From: Ovis canadensis
Lineage: Eukaryota; Chordata; Mammalia; Artiodactyla; Bovidae
Direction of reading: 5' to 3'
Assembly (NCBI RefSeq): GCF_042477335.2
Contig: NC_091255.1
Location: forward strand, 33,954,501-34,018,500
DNA: 64,000 nt
The notes beneath the pieces are model-generated. The model ran no database searches and was not told where the DNA came from. It worked only from the letters and a program-made list of their open reading frames with translations. The stretch's first letter is position 1. Each line of letters opens with the position of its first letter. This document shows, in pieces, positions 58,790 to 64,000 of the stretch. Both the position numbers and the translations under genes were made by a program.

Positions 58790-59030
58790 AATTATAGCCC
58801 ATGGGCCAAATCTGCCCTGCTGCATGTTCTTATAAATAAAGTTTTACTGAAACATGGTTATTCTCATTTGTATATGTGTTTTATAAATAAAGTTTTATTA
58901 GAACATGGCCATATCTGTTCATTACCCACTTTCTCCCTACAATGGCAGAGTTCAGTAGTTGTGACAGATGCAGTCTTGCCCATAAAGTCTAAAATATTTA
59001 CCTTCTGGCCCTTTACAGAATATCTTTTCA
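58790..59030 (-). repeat. hAT-Charlie-like DNA transposon relic (reverse), internal duplication
   Basis: AATCTGCCCTGCTGCATG, AATAAAGTTTTATTAGAACA, GGCAGAGTTCAGTAGTTGTG and CTTCTGGCCCTTTACAGAAT match a common mammalian non-autonomous DNA element. Text around TTATAAATAAAGTTTTA occurs twice (58829 and 58881). Confidence 0.6.
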
Positions 59031-59524
59031 GAACCTTGCCCTGTAGGATGGTGGGGACACAAGATGGAGGGAGCTGGGATCCTTGAATCCTTAAGTGGAG
59101 GAAATTTGTCTGCCAGCCAGGAACACCCACTCACACTGGACTCTTGGGTGAGTGAGAGATGATCTTTCATTGTGTTAGGCCCTTAAATTCTTGGTGTTAT
59201 CCAGCAGCAAGTGGCATTACCGTAACTGATGCCCATGCCATGTAGGAAGTGTGCAGGGGCTTTATACTGTCGAGTGCTGGGTGGGCACCTGCCTCCAGAC
59301 TTCGTGATGAATTCTCATTTGAATCTGTGCAGAATGGATTTCCCAAAGTCACTGTCTCAGCCACAGGGGGCAAGGGACAGAGAGAAAACTAACTTGCCTC
59401 CAGTGTTGTGGGGAGGGCCATTGAGAGGATGCCCAAGGGCATGAGAGAGAGGAGGGTCACACAGCAAGAAGGGCAGAAGAGCGAGGCCTCCTGGGACTTG
59501 GAGCTGCACCTAGGACCTGTGTGA
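59031..59524. other. Intergenic stretch, nothing recognised
   Basis: No exon, RNA gene or repeat that I can support. Confidence 0.5.
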
Positions 59525-59695
59525 GGCGGTGACAATGTGGGCTGTGGACTCAGGCAGCCTGGGTTTGAACCCCACACCTGCCACTTGCTGGGTGATCTCA
59601 GGTAAGTTCCTTCATTTTCTCTGAGTCTGTATCCCCATCTCTAAAATGGGGGTAATAACAGACCTACCTTCTGGAGTTGTTATGAGGAATAAATG
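59525..59695 (+). repeat. MIR SINE
   Basis: GGACTCAGGCAGCCTGGGTT, TGCTGGGTGATCTCAGGTAA and TCTCTAAAATGGGGGTAATA; well preserved. Confidence 0.9.
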
Positions 59696-59869
59696 ACTTC
59701 CACTGCTAAAGAGCTTGGTTGGAGGGCTAATTTGGAGGTGGGGTGTTGGTTGCACAAAGGAGACACGGAGCCCAGGGTTGAGGGGTGGGAATCACTGCCC
59801 AGGCTAGTGGTGCCGCAGCTCCTCCAGCACCCCGTGGCAGAACTATCCGCACTCCCTCCTGTTCACCAC

Positions 59870-60505
59870 CTGCCTGATCCAGTCACGTCACATCCTGTCC
59901 ATTTTACCCCCCAAATACCTCTTAAATCTGTCTGTTTCTCCTGCCTCCATCACCTCCACCTTGTCCTTCCTCTCTGGATGCTCTGTAAGCCTTCCTGCCT
60001 GTCTTCACGATATTCTGTGGCCTCCCTCAAATGTCTTCTCTCAACAAAAACCAGAATGAGGGGACTTCCCTGGTGGTCCAGTGGATAAGACTTTGCTTTC
60101 CAATGCAGGGAGTGCAGGTTTAATCCCTGGTGGGGGAGCTAAGATCCCACATGCCCTGAGGCAAAACCCCTACAAAAACCCAAACAGAAAACCAATAAAA
60201 AAGCAATATTGTAACAAATTTAGCAAGACTTTAAAAAAGTGGTTCACATCAAAAACAAACCAAATGAGCAAAGAAACAAACAAAACACCAAAAACCACAG
60301 TGAAGTCTTTTCTAGGCACAGACCTGTTCGCATTACTCTTACCTCCTTCCTGATGGAGACAAAGCTTCTTTCCAGAGTGGCTCTGCCTCACTCTGGGTCT
60401 TGGCCTTCCTCCTCCTAATTCCCTCAGTTCTGTGGGATTGCTGTAACCTCTCCCCTAAACTTCCCCAGGGACCTTGCACATGCTGTTCCTTCCACTTGCA
60501 GCATG
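59870..60505 (+). repeat. L2 fragments flanking a sense CHR-type SINE
   Basis: The CHR-type SINE is at 60060-60300 (GGGGACTTCCCTGGTGGTCC, A-rich tail). The flanks ACCTTGTCCTTCCTCTCTGG and CCTTGCACATGCTGTTCCTT are L2-like, so the SINE appears to have split an L2. Confidence 0.65.
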
Positions 60506-62609
60506 AAAAAAAAAGGGCACTGGAAAAAGAGGAGGACAGGCTGGATAATCTAGGGACCCAGCTCTGACATTCCAGGTACCTCGGGTGGAGCTGGGAAGGG
60601 GATAAATTACTTCAGGGGTCCTGGGGGGAGGGTGTTGCTGAAGTACCATGCTCTTGGAGGTGAGAGGGTCAGCTGGCCTGGCCCAGTACCTTCTTCTCTG
60701 CTAAGACTCAGGGTCCCACAAGCTGAGGAGACAGTCAGGGAGACAATTTGTTGTCCAAATGACCAAGTTCACTTTGGGCATATTGAAGAGAAAAAAAAAG
60801 CTATTTCCTAGTATCTAAATCTCATTAAAAAAGCAATTTTGCAATCAATTACAATGCAATTTAGCCACTAACTGTTTAATTATATTAAAAAAAGAGAGAG
60901 ACGAAGAAGCAGCAGAAGTGAGTTCGCTCCTCCTGTCTTCATATTTATGAGTTGGGCCGAAAGAGCTTGTCTTTGGAGGGCTCTGGAGTAGAATGAGTGG
61001 CTGGCTTGGCCCAATTACCTTACAAGTTAAACTTTCCAAGTCAATATATTATATTCGCCCGAAGAGGTTGCATCACATGGAATATACTGCAGAGGGAGAG
61101 ATTCCTTTTTCTCCGAGAGCTTGGACCTTTCTTATTCTGTCATATGCTATAAAAATTGTATCATTCTAGGCTTTTTTTTCTTTTTTAATTAAAGGAACAT
61201 TATTTCTATAAACTGTCTTTTAATGCTGTGGAAAGAATTTGCCTTATGGAACCATCTCGGTTGAGGAATTGAGGGCTGAAATAGAGATCTGAGTCTGCAG
61301 AGGACTGGGGGAGGTCAAGGCTAGGGAGGGTGAGATACGGAGAATGCTGGACGTGGGCAGGTCTGCTGTCCTCAGAAGGAAAGAGCCTGGAGGGAGGCCG
61401 TGGCATCTGGGGCCACGTGGAGAGGGGACCATGGGTGCTGCAGCACGTGCTTCTTATCTTGAGGGAGAGGGGACCGGCTCCCCTGATGCTCTGTTGTTGA
61501 CGAAGAGCGGTGTGGAATTCTTGGCACAGATACTGCCTCCCACTCTGCTGAGCTCCTTCCCATCACCTCATCCTCAGGCCAGTTCCCACTCAGGGTTCCC
61601 AGACTCCTCTTCTCTGCTTTCTGGTTCACATCCATCCAACTCCCACTCTTCTCCTGGTGGATGCTTTTGAACCTGTGTACCACGACCTCAAGCATCACAC
61701 ACACTGTCCTTCTGGCCCAGTGGCTCCCTTCTTGCCACAGGAAGGGTTTTTGGCTACAGAGGACTTGAAGATGGGTCTTTGGAAATATTCAAGGGAGGTT
61801 TACTTTTGCTTTTCTTCTGCCTGTTCGGAGTCGTGAGTGCCAGGGCTATGTCTGTTGAGGGTCCTTTTTTGTGCCAAGCTGTAGAATGGTTATGGCAGGT
61901 GTACTGGCTGCAGAAGATAAATCACTCATGTTATTCTTGTTTCTAAAACTGTCTGCAGTAATGTTGCATGGGGACTGGAAGATGCATTAAAGCCATGGAC
62001 GGAAATGATGCATTTCAGTCCCCCGGAGCATCCGTGGCATGGTTAGAACCTGATGCCCACAAAGCTTTGGCCATGGGTTATGTTCATAGAAATCTTTAAA
62101 TCTCACAGCAGGAAATTCTGTTCCTTGTCCTCAGGCTGGGTCTCCAGTGTAGTTCAGTGTGAGCCCTGATTCTGGCTACAGGCTGAGGGCTGATCCCAGC
62201 CCTGGGCTGAGTTCTGACCGCAATTCCAGAGTGAGCTCTGGCACCAGCCCAAGACTGAGGTCTGAACACTAGTCCCAGAATGGCTTGGATCTTTGCGCAG
62301 TCAGTGCTGTGAGCCAGTGGCAGCCAATCCTGGCCCCTCCATCATCACACACATGCACCGACATCACAGGGAAGTCCATAGGACATGAGTCCATGTCTTG
62401 TACTCACAAGGCTCAGAACCTTTCACAGGTGGAGAAAAGATGATTGAAGCTCTTTCAAAGCATAAGTGCTGTGGCTCAAACATATGAGAGGAGGCCTGGA
62501 GAAGATGAAGAAGGTGAGCATTTTACCAAACACCAGCTGGACCTGCCACTTGCGCAGCAACTGTCCCTTTGAAGATGACCCAACCTCCTCTAACCTCCCC
62601 TTTGCTGTG
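60506..62609. other. Intergenic, repeat-poor, A+T-rich island
   Basis: 60740-61260 is A+T-rich, with many homeodomain-like cores (CAATTACAATG, TTTAATTATATT, TTTAATTAAAGG) and no visible repeat. A 24-bp minisatellite lies at 62161-62280. No gene is seen. Confidence 0.45.
62161..62280 (+). repeat. 24-bp degenerate minisatellite, five units
   Basis: Units start at 62161, 62185, 62209, 62233 and 62257, each exactly 24 bp and each opening GAG followed by a two-base variable step and CTG (GAGCCCTGA, GAGGGCTGA, GAGTTCTGA, GAGCTCTGG, GAGGTCTGA). Confidence 0.75.
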
Positions 62610-63422
62610 AGCCTAATATGTGTATCCCCCCAAATTCAGATGTTGAAATTCTCCTCCCCAGTGTGATGTATATTGGAGGTGGAACCTCTTTTTTTTATTT
62701 TTTTAAGAGTAGTACTTTTAAATGGGCTTCCCTGGTGGCTCAGACAGTAAAGCGTCTGCCTGCAATGTGGGAGACCCAGGTTCGATTCCTGGGTTGGGAA
62801 GATCCCTTGGAGAAGGAAATGGCAATCCACTCCAGCACTCTTGCCTGGAAAATCCCATGGATGGAGGAGCCTGATAGGCTACAGTCCATGGGGTTGCAAA
62901 GAGTCAGACACAACTGAGCGACTTTACTTTAGTATTTTAAAATATTTATTCATTTGTCTATACTGGGTCCTTGTTGCAGCATGTGAGGTCTCTAGCTGTG
63001 GCATATGAACTCTTAGGTGTGGCATGCAGGATCTAGTTCCCTTCTTAGGGTTTGAACCTGGGCCCCCTGCATCGGGGGCATGGAGTCCTAGCCACTGGAC
63101 CACCAGGGAAGTCCTGGGAGGCAGGACCTTTTATAGGTGATTAGAGTTAGATGAGGTCATAAGGGTGGGGCCCCCCAGGATGGGATTAGTGCCATTCTAG
63201 GAGGAGGAAGAGACACCAGAGCTCTCTCTCCTATCACCACGTGAGTACACAGCAAATAAGCAGCCATCTGCAAACCAGGAAGAGGACTCTTACCAGACAA
63301 AATCTATAGGCACCTGGATTTGGGACCTCCCAACCTCCAGAGACATGAGGAATAAACGTTTGTTGTTTCAGCCACTGGTCTCTATGGCATTTTTGTTACA
63401 GCCACCCAAATGGCAGACTAAG
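62610..63422 (+). repeat. Ancient repeat (sense) holding a Bov-tA and a CHR SINE
   Basis: The ends GTATCCCCCCAAATTCAGAT and ATGAGGAATAAACGTTTGTT flank two younger insertions: a Bov-tA at 62721-62932 (sense) and a CHR-type SINE at 62936-63114 (reverse). The family is a common old mammalian repeat. Confidence 0.7.
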
Positions 63423-63524
63423 ATCACTCCCTCACCCCTTCTTGGCTGCAGGCTCTTTGTTTGGCTTAGTTCATCAGGCGCTGCCTCTGAGCCATAAAAA
63501 AGTGATGTTGATGATGATAATGAT

Positions 63525-63710
63525 GAAGGCCAGTACTCACTATATGCCAGGCACTGGTTTACCTGTTTTGCTGACGTGATTTCATAGAACTCATACAAAC
63601 AACTCTGTAGGGTCCATGCTCTTGTTTGTCTGACAGGGGAGTTTGGTGACTCATGGTGGCCCAGGAAAGATGCAAACTTAGGCCTTTCTGATTTTACAGA
63701 GGATGATTTA
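63525..63710 (-). repeat. MIR SINE relic, reverse
   Basis: CTATATGCCAGGCACTGG, GACGTGATTTCATAGAACTC and GGCCCAGGAAAGATGCAAA follow the antisense MIR order. The last 290 bp of the window show nothing further. Confidence 0.65.
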
Positions 63711-64000
63711 ATCCCCACACTGCTTCCCAAGCAGAGAAATGATGCAGTCATATCTACAGTTTGGAAGATCATCTGGGCTGCAGACACTCATGTGGGGTGG
63801 ATTTGAGAGGGAGAGTGTGGAAGCCGGGAGGATGCCCCGGAGTTCTGCCTCCTGTAGAGGCAGCATCGAATCCTGAGGGAGGTGCCAAGGATCCAGCTCC
63901 CCCGCCTTCAAGTCTGAACACATCCCAGAATATGGTGGCTTTTTTTCAAGAGAAAAGTCTATGAGGCCTGAGAGGTGGCCATAACCTCCAGGCCCAGGTC

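Noticed and set aside
39831-64000. Searched for the next syntenic gene (WSCD1) on the minus strand
   Set aside because: No WSCD1 exon was recognised. In human the gene is several hundred kilobases from AIPL1, so absence from this window is expected.

Overview
The window is mammalian nuclear DNA from a ruminant, almost certainly a bovid. The evidence is spliced vertebrate genes with GT-AG introns and dozens of Bov-tA, Bov-A2 and BovB repeats, which only ruminants carry at this density, alongside older MIR, L2 and L1 relics. The gene order PITPNM3 - PIMREG - AIPL1 is the human 17p13 order read in reverse. From known synteny I infer cattle chromosome 19 or its counterpart in a close relative. 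There are no operons, ribosome binding sites or CRISPR arrays.

Layout. (1) 1-19,130, plus strand: the last eleven coding exons of PITPNM3 (about 610 C-terminal residues of roughly 974) and a 3.9-kb 3'UTR. The first part of the gene lies left of the window. An intron holds a tRNA-Lys(UUU)-like sequence at 3,679-3,751. (2) 19,290-24,000, minus strand: the complete small mitotic gene PIMREG (239 residues, four coding exons plus a non-coding first exon), tail to tail with PITPNM3. Its promoter has three inverted CCAAT boxes and a CDE/CHR-like element. (3) 24,000-29,480: a repeat-rich spacer between the divergently transcribed PIMREG and AIPL1. (4) 29,484-39,830, plus strand: the complete AIPL1 gene, six coding exons and 328 residues. 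Its fifth intron carries a CpG-rich solo LTR nested inside a BovB element. (5) 39,830-64,000: about 24 kb with no gene that I can support. It holds SINEs, L2, L1-type and hAT-like relics and a few repeat-poor A+T-rich islands that could be regulatory.

Functions. PITPNM3 is a membrane-associated phosphatidylinositol transfer protein family member with a DDHD and an LNS2 domain. PIMREG is a cell-cycle protein that acts around the metaphase-anaphase transition. AIPL1 is the photoreceptor co-chaperone for phosphodiesterase 6. PITPNM3 and AIPL1 are both human retinal disease genes, but nothing here shows that they share regulation.

I found no clearly novel biological system. The most interesting points are these: the AIPL1 stop codon is followed by an open, proline-rich reading frame where primates have an extra C-terminal tail; the solo LTR has an exact target-site duplication and an apparently intact promoter and poly(A) signal; a degenerate ~24-bp minisatellite motif recurs at three sites; and young ruminant repeats sit immediately next to two PITPNM3 splice acceptors.
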